Position numbers and translations under genes: made by a program
Assembly: GCA_029556045.1 (NCBI GenBank)
Contig: JAKQGS010000371.1
Coordinates: forward strand, 1-6,105
Length of the DNA stretch: 6,105 nt
Origin: Pseudomonadota bacterium
GTDB taxonomy: Bacteria > Bdellovibrionota > Oligoflexia > Oligoflexales > Oligoflexaceae
Reading direction: 5' to 3'
Notes under the pieces: generated by a model
Database searches by the model: none
The model's input: the letters and a program-made list of their open reading frames with translations, nothing else
What the model was told of the DNA's origin: nothing
Shown: positions 1 to 5,990 of the stretch, piece after piece
Position numbering within the stretch: position 1 is the stretch's first letter
Layout: every line of letters starts with the position of its first letter

Positions 1-1
1 A

Positions 2-226
2 ACCTACACGGTGATCAACATACCCTTTTTGATCCTCGGTGCCTTTTTGATGGAGCGGTTTTTCAGCATTCCCGGCATGGGGGATATGATGATCAATGCC
101 ATCAATACCGGTGACTTCCCCATTATCAAGGGTCTGACCGTATTGATTGCGATCGCCTACTCCGGATTTAACCTGCTGACCGACATTCTGTATGCCTGGG
201 TCGACCCACGCGTTAAATTGAGCTGA
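2..226 (+). CDS. ABC transporter permease, DppB/OppB family (3' end only)
   Basis: This is the last 74 codons of an inner-membrane permease; the gene enters the window already open, in the frame starting at base 2. The visible part matches the C-terminus of the DppB/OppB/NikB family of peptide or nickel importers: GAFLMERFFSIPGMGDMM resembles the family's conserved 'E..FsiPGmG' segment, then comes a final hydrophobic helix (GLTVLIAIAYSGFNLLTDILY) and the usual ending 'YAWVDPRVKLS'. In the family this protein pairs with a DppC-type permease to form the channel, energised by two ATPases and fed by a periplasmic binding protein. The DppC-type partner starts 11 nt after this stop codon, so both lie in one operon. 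The substrate cannot be told from this fragment. The family call is firm; the dipeptide, oligopeptide or nickel specificity is open. Confidence 0.93.
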   Translation, partial: TYTVINIPFLILGAFLMERFFSIPGMGDMMINAINTGDFPIIKGLTVLIAIAYSGFNLLTDILYAWVDPRVKLS

Positions 227-237
227 GGGACACAACG

Positions 238-1158
238 ATGAGCACAACAAAGGTGTTGGATATGGATAACGCGGGAAAAGCCGCTATTGCGGCTCTGGGT
301 AAGGCACCGGTGGGGGAAAGTCTGACGCAGCGGGCCTTTAAAAAACTTATGAAAAAGAAGTTTGTGGTCTTTTGCTTTGGCGTGACGGCGCTCTATCTGC
401 TGGTGGCCCTGTTGGGGTACGCCAATCTGTTGCCGGACTTTCAGCAGCGGGTCGGTGGATCCTATGAGGCTCCCTCGTTGGGCTTTGCTAAAATCCTGGG
501 GACCGATATTTTTGGCCGATCCGTATTTTACAAAATTTTGATCGGCACCAAAACGGCCATCACCATCGGGCTGGTGGTCACTCTGATCAGTGTGCCGATT
601 GGCATTTTTTTGGGGCTGGCCTCCGGCTATTTTGGCGGCAAAGTTGACGCAGTGATCAGTTGGATATACTCCGTCATGGCCTCGATACCTTACATCTTGC
701 TCATGATTGGAATTGCCTATGTGCTCGGTAAGGGGATGATGTCAATTTGTATCGCCATGGGCCTAATGTCCTGGGTTGGTCTCTGCCGTTTGATACGTGG
801 CGAAGTGATGAAACACAAAAACCATGAATACGTGCTGGCGGTCCGCCTTCTGGGGGGGGGCAATGCCCGCATCATGTTCCGCCACATTCTACCTAACGTC
901 TTTCACCTGGCGATTATCACCGCCTCGTTGACCGTTCTGAACGCCATCAAGTCGGAAGTTATCCTGACCTACCTTGGGGTGGGGATTCAGGACGGCGCCA
1001 GCTGGGGGACAATGATCTCTGATGCCACAGGCGAATTGACCAATGGCATCTGGTGGCCGCTGGCGGGGGTAACCCTGGCGATGTTTGTGATCATCTACGC
1101 CCTGAACGTGGTGGGTGATGCCCTGCGGGATGCGTTGGATCCAAAAGTAATCGATTGA
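238..1158 (+). CDS. ABC transporter permease, DppC/OppC family
   Basis: Complete 306-residue inner-membrane permease, the usual length for DppC/OppC proteins. It has a cytoplasmic N-terminus of about 40 residues ending in a basic patch (KKLMKKK, 35-41), a first membrane helix at about 42-60, a periplasmic loop with the family signature LGTDIFGR (87-94), then further helices at about 105-130, 143-163, 167-183, 222-246 and 272-292. The EAA loop that docks on the ATPase is at 197-220 (E197, A201, G206, ending RHILPN). The C-terminus 'GDALRDALDPKVID' is typical. The start is supported by GAGGGA about 7 nt upstream, overlapping the stop region of the upstream permease. It is the last gene of the + strand operon: a strong terminator follows and no ATPase gene is seen, so ATPases and binding protein must lie upstream or elsewhere. 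Oddity: nine consecutive Gs at 852-860 encode the G-G-G of the EAA loop. Substrate unknown. Confidence 0.95.
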   Translation: MSTTKVLDMDNAGKAAIAALGKAPVGESLTQRAFKKLMKKKFVVFCFGVTALYLLVALLGYANLLPDFQQRVGGSYEAPSLGFAKILGTDIFGRSVFYKILIGTKTAITIGLVVTLISVPIGIFLGLASGYFGGKVDAVISWIYSVMASIPYILLMIGIAYVLGKGMMSICIAMGLMSWVGLCRLIRGEVMKHKNHEYVLAVRLLGGGNARIMFRHILPNVFHLAIITASLTVLNAIKSEVILTYLGVGIQDGASWGTMISDATGELTNGIWWPLAGVTLAMFVIIYALNVVGDALRDALDPKVID

Positions 1159-1210
1159 TGCCTGAGAGGGAAGGGGAGCTCTGATCAAGGGAAACCCCCG
1201 TTCATACGAG

Positions 1211-1248
1211 AGCCGTTGAACGTCGTTTCAGCGGCTTTTTGCTTTTTT
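1211..1248 (+). terminator. Rho-independent terminator of the permease operon
   Basis: A 10-bp stem, agccgttgaa (1211-1220) with ttcagcggct (1227-1236), closes around the 6-nt loop cgtcgt with a single T-G wobble. It is followed by tttt, gc, tttttt (1237-1248). It lies 52 nt after the stop codon of the DppC-type permease. On the opposite strand the hairpin is not followed by a T-run, so it should not stop the convergent phospholipase-like transcript. The rest of 1159-1286 shows no gene. Confidence 0.9.
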
Positions 1249-1286
1249 GAGGTGGAGTAGACGCACTTCTGAAAAGCTTCCTCAAC

Positions 1287-2183
1287 TTACATCTGGATTG
1301 GCAAGATTGTGGTGGTCTGACCACAGTGGAAGTATCCACTCAACCTCTCCCACCGGGGCGTTTCCAGATAATCAAAGAGGTGGGAACCGATGGTGTTGGA
1401 TTGTTGGGTGCGGGACAGCCAGGCGTCGGCAAACATCACCAGAAATCCCGTCGAAGCATAGACCGATTGCTGCGCGGCACGGTTGAGGCAGTCCCAGGTA
1501 CGAAGATCCGGATTGATTTGGCAGGCGATGGTGGCCTTCCATACCCGGTCGCGGGGATCCAGTTCTTGGTGCACACAGGCTTCACTTTGAGGTCGATCGT
1601 AGGCACAGATGTCCGTCAGTGACTTGAGATCATTCCCCTCTCGCTGGGTATGAGCGGGCGAAAAGGAGTCTTGAATCATATGCAGGGCATGACCAAGGTA
1701 ATACATACCGCGTGCGGAATTGCCATCGGTCATGGCTTGCCAGGCTTCCAGGGTTGCGTCTACCAACCTCTGACGGGAATCCTGGCAGGCGTCTTCAAAG
1801 GAAACCGTTCCATCCTTTTCATCGTAATTGCGGAGGAAATGCAGTCCCTGCAGATCAGGGGTGGTATGCCAGTCGGCGGCGCTGACGTTATAGCGGCGCA
1901 GCATTTCTGCGTCCGGTATGTCCGAGCGGGTCACCCCCTGAATCATGGGAATGCTCGATCTGAGGCCATTTTCTCCGGACGGGATTGGGCTATAGAAGTC
2001 AACCTGGCCATGCTGGCTTTGGATCCAGGCATTGGCAGAGGCCACTGAAAAACGCACCAGATCCTCATGACCACGGGTGGGGCCATAGCCGGTGAACCAA
2101 TCGGGATGGGATGGGGCTGTTGGTTCCATGGAGCAGGATAGGTTTATGAATGCGATAAGAGAGATGGTGATGGCGCGTTGCAT
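1287..2183 (-). CDS. Exported zinc-dependent phospholipase C / S1-P1 nuclease-like protein
   Basis: 298 residues with an N-terminal export signal (MQR, then a hydrophobic stretch to about residue 16). The mature part shows zinc phospholipase C/P1 nuclease marks: a GHEDLVRFSV segment (H39) like the N-terminal His region of the fold, an HF pair (H115) as in the 'HFYD' of Bacillus cereus PLC, and the core GHALHMIQDSFSPAHTQR (164-181). In this core H168, D172 and H178 have the same spacing as PLC His118, Asp122 and His128. H205 and D209 could supply the last zinc ligands (inference). Six cysteines (133, 193, 203, 221, 232, 287) besides C17 fit disulfides in an exported protein. NLSC at 14-17 resembles a lipobox, but Asn at -3 is atypical, so lipoprotein status is uncertain. 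GGAG lies 5 nt before the ATG. It is 118 nt downstream of the arsC-like gene, and may be its distal operon gene or separately transcribed. Phospholipid or nucleic-acid substrate cannot be decided. Confidence 0.8.
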   Translation of the reverse strand: MQRAITISLIAFINLSCSMEPTAPSHPDWFTGYGPTRGHEDLVRFSVASANAWIQSQHGQVDFYSPIPSGENGLRSSIPMIQGVTRSDIPDAEMLRRYNVSAADWHTTPDLQGLHFLRNYDEKDGTVSFEDACQDSRQRLVDATLEAWQAMTDGNSARGMYYLGHALHMIQDSFSPAHTQREGNDLKSLTDICAYDRPQSEACVHQELDPRDRVWKATIACQINPDLRTWDCLNRAAQQSVYASTGFLVMFADAWLSRTQQSNTIGSHLFDYLETPRWERLSGYFHCGQTTTILPIQM

Positions 2184-2235
2184 CGATACTCCGGGGGTTG
2201 TTGCTTTACCAACCTAAAGGATAATCAAAAAACCA

Positions 2236-2258
2236 GGGAGAAGGGAAGGGGGAGGGGG
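2236..2258 (+). other. G-run tract with quadruplex pattern (C-rich on the transcribed strand)
   Basis: Between the arsC-like and phospholipase-like genes, the + strand carries four G-runs of 3, 3, 5 and 5 bases with spacers AGAA, AA and A, which fits the G3+N1-7 quadruplex rule. These genes are read from the - strand, so the G-rich strand is the template and the RNA would hold an unbroken C/U stretch almost free of G, resembling a Rho-loading (rut) region. Both roles are inference; the base pattern itself is plain. No convincing promoter or intrinsic terminator was seen in the rest of this 118-nt gap. Confidence 0.5.
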
Positions 2259-2301
2259 TAAGATGTCGGGAAATGACATTAGAAGTCTTCTCGTCACCCC
2301 G

Positions 2302-2652
2302 TCAGAGGATTGCCAAGACATTGCTGGGAGGGCGGCCAAGGGCGGCTTTGGTGCCGGCAATGACGATGGGACGCTCCAGCAGGACAGGGTTTTCCACCAG
2401 GAGGCGGATCACGGCGCTGTCGTTATCCAGGTCAATATCGTTAAAACTCCTAAAGAGATCCTCTTTGGTGCGTATCAGATTTTTGGCAGGGATGTCTAAT
2501 TTACTGACGATGTTTTTGAGTTCTGTCGCCGTCGGCGGTGTTTTCAGATACTCAACAATCCGTGGTGCATAACCGTGTTCTTCTATGAGGGCCAGTGTTT
2601 CGCGACTCTTGCTGCAACGGGGATTGTGATAAATGGTGATAGATTTCGCCAT
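2302..2652 (-). CDS. ArsC/YfgD-family thioredoxin-fold protein (arsenate reductase-like)
   Basis: 116 residues, a normal length for the glutaredoxin-linked ArsC family. It opens with ITIYHNPRCSKSRETL, placing the reactive cysteine at C13 (Cys12 in plasmid R773 ArsC). The three arginines that bind arsenate in ArsC are matched by R61, R94 (ERPIV) and R107 (GRPPS). The CSKSR form is typical of the chromosomal YfgD branch, for which arsenate reductase activity is often assumed from homology rather than shown. The start lies 2 nt after the acs stop codon, and the purine-rich end of acs (GGGAGAGGA) provides the ribosome site, so it is translated from the acs message. No other arsenic genes (arsB, arsR, arsH) are in the window, so a role in arsenate resistance is unsupported by context; a general thiol-redox role is possible. 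Confidence 0.9.
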   Translation of the reverse strand: MAKSITIYHNPRCSKSRETLALIEEHGYAPRIVEYLKTPPTATELKNIVSKLDIPAKNLIRTKEDLFRSFNDIDLDNDSAVIRLLVENPVLLERPIVIAGTKAALGRPPSNVLAIL

Positions 2653-2654
2653 GG

Positions 2655-4622
2655 TTAATCCTCTCCCTCTTCTTCCGCTCGCAAATGCTGGAGCACTGAA
2701 AAATCTTCCAGTGTTGATGTGTCGCCAGAAGCCTGCCGACCTGCTGCGACGTCTCGTAAAAGACGGCGCATGATCTTGCCGGAGCGGGTTTTGGGAAGGC
2801 TTTCCGCAAAGCGGATTTCATCCGGTCGTGCCAGGGCGCCGATATGCGTGACTACATCGTTGATGAGGGTCTTTTTTAACGCATCGGACGGCTTGACCTC
2901 GGAATGCAGGGTGACAAAACAGCAGATGGCCTCACCCTTGAGGTCATCTGGTCGCCCAACCACCGCCGCCTCGGCGACGGCCTTGTTGCTGACCAAGGCG
3001 CTTTCAATCTCCATGGTGCTGAGTCGGTGTCCGGAGACATTGATGACATCGTCAATGCGCCCCATGATCCAGAAATAGCCTTGCTCGTCCTTGCGGGCTC
3101 CATCTCCCGTGAAATATTTGCCGGGAATATGATTCCAATACTGGGATTCATAACGGGCGTTGTCGTTATAGATGGTGCGCAGCATCGACGGCCAGGGACG
3201 GTCAATCACGAGAAATCCGCCGGTATTGGCTGGAACCGGATGACCATGCTTGTCCACCACTTCCGGAACGATGCCAAAGAATGGACAGGTGGCAGTGCCG
3301 GGTTTGGTGGGGGTGACACCGGGAAGCGGTGAAATCATGATGCTGCCGGTCTCAGTTTGCCACCAGGTGTCAACGATGGGGCAGCGGCCGCCGCCGATTT
3401 TGTCGCGATACCACATCCAGGCTTTGGGATTGATGGGCTCCCCAACGGTACCCAGCAGACGCAGGGAGCTGAGGTCGTGGCCATCCACGTATTGATCGCC
3501 CATTTTGATAAACGCCCGGATGGCAGTGGGGGCCGTGTAGAAAATAGAGATCTTGTGGGTCTCAATCATCTTCCAAAAACGACTTGCATCCGGGAATGTC
3601 GGCGCTCCTTCGTAGAGGAATACCGTGGCACCCATACTTAATGGACCATACACCACATAACTATGGCCGGTGATCCACCCCACATCGGCCGTACACCAAT
3701 AGATGTCGTTGTCCTTGAGATCAAAAACATATTGGGTCGAGAGCGCCGCACCCAGCAAATAGCCACCGGTGGTGTGAAGAATTCCTTTGGGTTTGCCAGT
3801 GCTTCCGGAGGTGTAGAGGATAAAAAGCGGGTGTTCGCTGTCGAGGGTTGCCGGAGGGCAATCGCTTGAGGCCTGGGGAACGGTGTCATGCCACCAGTGG
3901 TCCCGACCGGTGGTCATAGCGATTGCTTGATTGGTCCGTCGAAGGACTAAAACATTTTTGACCGTGGGTGATGACTTGAGCGCTTCGTCCACCTGGCTCT
4001 TTAAGGCAATCGCCTGTCCTTTGCGCCAAACCCCATCCGCTGTGATCACCAGTTTGGCCTGAGCATCGTTGTTGCGGTCAGCCAAAGCCTCGGCACTGAA
4101 GCCCGCAAACACCACACTGTGGGTTGCTCCGATGCGGGCACAGGCCAGCATGGCCACCACCGCTTCCGGTGTCATGGGCATATACAGGGTCACACGGTCG
4201 CCAGTGCTGATACCCAACGTTTTGAGGGTATTGGCGCAGCGGCTCACTTCATCCAAAAGTTGGTGGTAGGTGAGTTGCCGATGGTCTCCCGGTTCCCCTT
4301 CCCAAATCAGGGCGGTTTTGTCGCCGCGTCCTTGTGCGATATGGCGATCCAGGCAGTTTTCGGCGGCGTTAATGCGCCCGTCTGCAAACCATTTGACATA
4401 GGGAACGGTTCCATCCACGACGCGGGTGAAGGGCTTTTGCCAGTGCAGCAGCGACTTGGCCTGCTCACCCCAAAACTCTTCCGGATGATCCTTGGCAAAA
4501 GTCCAGAGCCTTTCGTACTCCTCCATGGATTTTATCTTGGCCTGTGATTGAAAAGCAGCGGGTGGTGGAAACAGACGATCTTCCTTGAGTGTGCTGGTGA
4601 TGGATGAAGTTGAAGATGTCAT
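2655..4622 (-). CDS. acs: Acetyl-CoA synthetase (AMP-forming)
   Basis: 655 residues, close to the 652 of enteric Acs, and similar along its whole length. The enzyme makes acetyl-CoA from acetate, ATP and CoA through acetyl-AMP in the cytoplasm. Visible motifs: N-terminal [11 protein letters not shown] (51-61); nucleotide loop [11 protein letters not shown] (270-280); WITGHSY (316-322); [10 protein letters not shown] (393-402); the signature DTWWQTETG (418-426); the hinge region YFTGDG and [15 protein letters not shown] (503-535); and [13 protein letters not shown] (610-622). With a constant offset of 7 from Salmonella Acs, the acetate pocket is I317, T318, V393 and W421 (Val310, Thr311, Val386, Trp414). 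W421 favours acetate over longer acids. K616 equals Lys609, the lysine acetylated to switch Acs off. The ATG overlaps the stop of the FAH-family gene (TAATG), with GGGAG 7 nt before it. Propionyl-CoA synthetase is the alternative, less likely given length and pocket. Confidence 0.96.
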   Translation of the reverse strand: MTSSTSSITSTLKEDRLFPPPAAFQSQAKIKSMEEYERLWTFAKDHPEEFWGEQAKSLLHWQKPFTRVVDGTVPYVKWFADGRINAAENCLDRHIAQGRGDKTALIWEGEPGDHRQLTYHQLLDEVSRCANTLKTLGISTGDRVTLYMPMTPEAVVAMLACARIGATHSVVFAGFSAEALADRNNDAQAKLVITADGVWRKGQAIALKSQVDEALKSSPTVKNVLVLRRTNQAIAMTTGRDHWWHDTVPQASSDCPPATLDSEHPLFILYTSGSTGKPKGILHTTGGYLLGAALSTQYVFDLKDNDIYWCTADVGWITGHSYVVYGPLSMGATVFLYEGAPTFPDASRFWKMIETHKISIFYTAPTAIRAFIKMGDQYVDGHDLSSLRLLGTVGEPINPKAWMWYRDKIGGGRCPIVDTWWQTETGSIMISPLPGVTPTKPGTATCPFFGIVPEVVDKHGHPVPANTGGFLVIDRPWPSMLRTIYNDNARYESQYWNHIPGKYFTGDGARKDEQGYFWIMGRIDDVINVSGHRLSTMEIESALVSNKAVAEAAVVGRPDDLKGEAICCFVTLHSEVKPSDALKKTLINDVVTHIGALARPDEIRFAESLPKTRSGKIMRRLLRDVAAGRQASGDTSTLEDFSVLQHLRAEEEGED

Positions 4623-5239
4623 TATAAAACTCCCGTGATATTGAGTTTCAACTCGGGGCTCGTCATGGTGAATCGATCCCCCTTGCGCATAGGGCCGACA
4701 CCTTTGGGGGTGCCGGTGAATATCAAATCCCCCCGCCGCAGCAGGTTGAATGACGCCAGATAGGTGATCAGCATCGGCACCGGAAAAAGCATATCGCGGG
4801 TTTCCCCCTGCTGACGGGGTTCATCGTTGACATCTAATGAAAAATGAATGTTATCCACAGATAAAACGTCGGTTCGGGCCATAAACGGTCCCACGACCGC
4901 GGATCCTGCAAAACTCTTGGCCAGGGTCCAGGGATGACCTTTTTTCTTGAGTTCCTGTTGAACCCCACGTCGGGTGAGGTCAAGGCCGAGTGTCAGTGCT
5001 TCCACATCGTGCCATGACCCCTGATGACCCAACTCAAGATCCCGGCCAAGCATCACCACCAACTCCACTTCATGATGAAATTCTTCGTGGGAGAAGGCGA
5101 GGGGGCCGTGGGAGACCGGTCGCAGACTGGCAGGGCTTTTGAGAAAAACAAGGGGTTCTTCTGAAACCGGGTTACCCAACTCGGCGGCATGCTCCGCATA
5201 GTTGCGCCCGATGCCATAGATGGTGCCAGGAGTCATCAT
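4622..5239 (-). CDS. Fumarylacetoacetate hydrolase family protein, FAHD1/YcgM type (acylpyruvase / oxaloacetate decarboxylase)
   Basis: 205 residues, a single compact FAH domain like YcgM and human FAHD1 and shorter than true fumarylacetoacetase. It begins [18 protein letters not shown]17 and E20 match the FAHD1 lid pair His30/Glu33. Metal ligands are E57 and E59 (HHEVEL) and D87 ([10 protein letters not shown]), and K108 sits in WTLAKSF, matching FAHD1 Lys123. [14 protein letters not shown] (175-188) is the usual C-terminal motif. Known activities of this branch are hydrolysis of acylpyruvates such as acetylpyruvate and decarboxylation of oxaloacetate, with Mg or Mn; sequence alone does not separate them. 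The first of two adjacent ATGs has AGAGGG 9 nt upstream; this site overlaps the palindrome GGGAATTCCC (5242-5251). The gene is 65 nt after the hutD-like gene and overlaps acs by one base, so its acetate product, if any, would feed Acs. Confidence 0.92.
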   Translation of the reverse strand: MMTPGTIYGIGRNYAEHAAELGNPVSEEPLVFLKSPASLRPVSHGPLAFSHEEFHHEVELVVMLGRDLELGHQGSWHDVEALTLGLDLTRRGVQQELKKKGHPWTLAKSFAGSAVVGPFMARTDVLSVDNIHFSLDVNDEPRQQGETRDMLFPVPMLITYLASFNLLRRGDLIFTGTPKGVGPMRKGDRFTMTSPELKLNITGVL

Positions 5240-5304
5240 ATGGGAATTCCCTCTGATTCAGGATTAATGATCTATTTCATTCTTAGCAGTCACCGTAAGG
5301 TATT

Positions 5305-5907
5305 TCACCCTGTTTTTCCCAGGGATATGACCACAAAGGAAACGGTATCCGTGCCTGATTTCACTGTGACATGGGAGGGGGCATCCGGAGAATCCCAAAT
5401 CAGGGTGGTTGGGGCACTTAAATCGATGGTGGCATTTCTGGAGGGATCCGCCAGGTGGGCATTCCCCTCCAGAAGATGAATGATGGCCACGGTGCCACGC
5501 AAAGGAATGCGAACCTCCTGCCCCGATGATAATTCGGTGACGTCAGCTGAGGCCCGAAAGAAACGGTGATCCACCAAAATATTGAAATCACGGGCTGGGC
5601 CATCAACCTCGCAGTGGGTGGTCCATTCACCGGAAAACGCATAGGGTTCATTCTTATTTAGGTTTTTGGCGGGGGAAGCAGCGCCATGACTCAAAGTCAT
5701 GGGCGGGCCATCCAGCTGTATGATGATGCGGTCCGTGTTGGGAAAGATGGAAAAAGGGCCTGAACCAGGCACGTCCGCAATGCTCAGACGCCACTGCAAG
5801 GGAGTTTCGGAATTAACACTTTGGGGGGATTTCACCAACTCCGTGGTTTGGCCGAGGCCGTTTTTCCAAGGCATGATTTTATAGTCGGTGGAAGTTAACA
5901 GGCGCAT
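5305..5907 (-). CDS. HutD/Ves family cupin protein
   Basis: 200 residues, a normal family length. Family marks are PWKNGLGQTTEL (13-24), which in most members reads PWKNGGG.T.E; WRLSIADVPGSGPFSIFPN (39-57) followed by TDR; the FSGEW segment (91-95); and GPARDFNILV (103-112). These belong to the double cupin fold of HutD and Ves. HutD in Pseudomonas accompanies histidine-utilisation genes and is thought to sense or cap a pathway intermediate; no enzymatic activity is established. No hut genes are visible here, so this is an orphan copy and the name should not be read as a histidine role. GAGG lies 7 nt before the ATG. It is the first gene of the - strand operon, 65 nt upstream of the FAH-family gene with no clear terminator between. 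Oddity: Leu18 replaces the usual middle Gly of the KNGGG motif. Confidence 0.88.
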   Translation of the reverse strand: MRLLTSTDYKIMPWKNGLGQTTELVKSPQSVNSETPLQWRLSIADVPGSGPFSIFPNTDRIIIQLDGPPMTLSHGAASPAKNLNKNEPYAFSGEWTTHCEVDGPARDFNILVDHRFFRASADVTELSSGQEVRIPLRGTVAIIHLLEGNAHLADPSRNATIDLSAPTTLIWDSPDAPSHVTVKSGTDTVSFVVISLGKTG

Positions 5908-5959
5908 GGAAAATCCTCAGATGGGTCGGAAAATTTCTGGTATTCAAGCATGAATTTCA

Positions 5960-5983
5960 GACATAATATGTCCTTCATATTAT
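5960..5983. promoter_or_regulatory. Overlapping inverted repeats upstream of the hutD-like gene (putative operator)
   Basis: Two perfect inverted repeats overlap. GACATA-a-TATGTC spans 5960-5972 (6-bp arms, one central base), and ATAATATG-tcctt-CATATTAT spans 5963-5983 (8-bp arms, 5-nt spacer). They lie 53-76 bp before the hutD-like start, where an operator or promoter of the - strand operon is expected. On the - strand they contain -10-like hexamers (TAATAT, TATTAT), but no well-spaced -35 box was found. The region is markedly more AT-rich than the genes. A regulatory role is inference. Confidence 0.45.
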
Positions 5984-5990
5984 TTCATTA

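Noticed and set aside
2..1158. Naming the permeases as dipeptide, oligopeptide or nickel transporters
   Set aside because: Family membership is clear, but the permeases alone do not define the substrate and the binding protein is outside the window.
1247..1285. TTGAGG / CCTCAA inverted repeat as a terminator for the phospholipase-like gene
   Set aside because: The 6-bp arms are separated by 27 nt; the pairing is too weak to call.
1247..2048. Open frames of 79-132 codons on the + strand opposite the phospholipase-like gene
   Set aside because: The - strand gene has a signal peptide, a ribosome site and a zinc motif; the opposite frames have none of these.
2263..2279. Hairpin ATGTC-gggaaat-GACAT after the arsC-like gene as an intrinsic terminator
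   Set aside because: The stem is only 5 bp and on the - strand it is followed by a C-rich stretch, not a T-run.
2876..4547. Several open frames of 60-142 codons on both strands within acs
   Set aside because: They overlap a full-length, clearly conserved acs gene in other frames, have no recognisable domains and reflect codon-bias shadows.
5242..5251. Perfect palindrome GGGAATTCCC over the ribosome site of the FAH-family gene as an RNA switch
   Set aside because: In RNA it gives only a 3-bp stem with a 4-nt loop; it could also be chance. Noted in the gene entry only.
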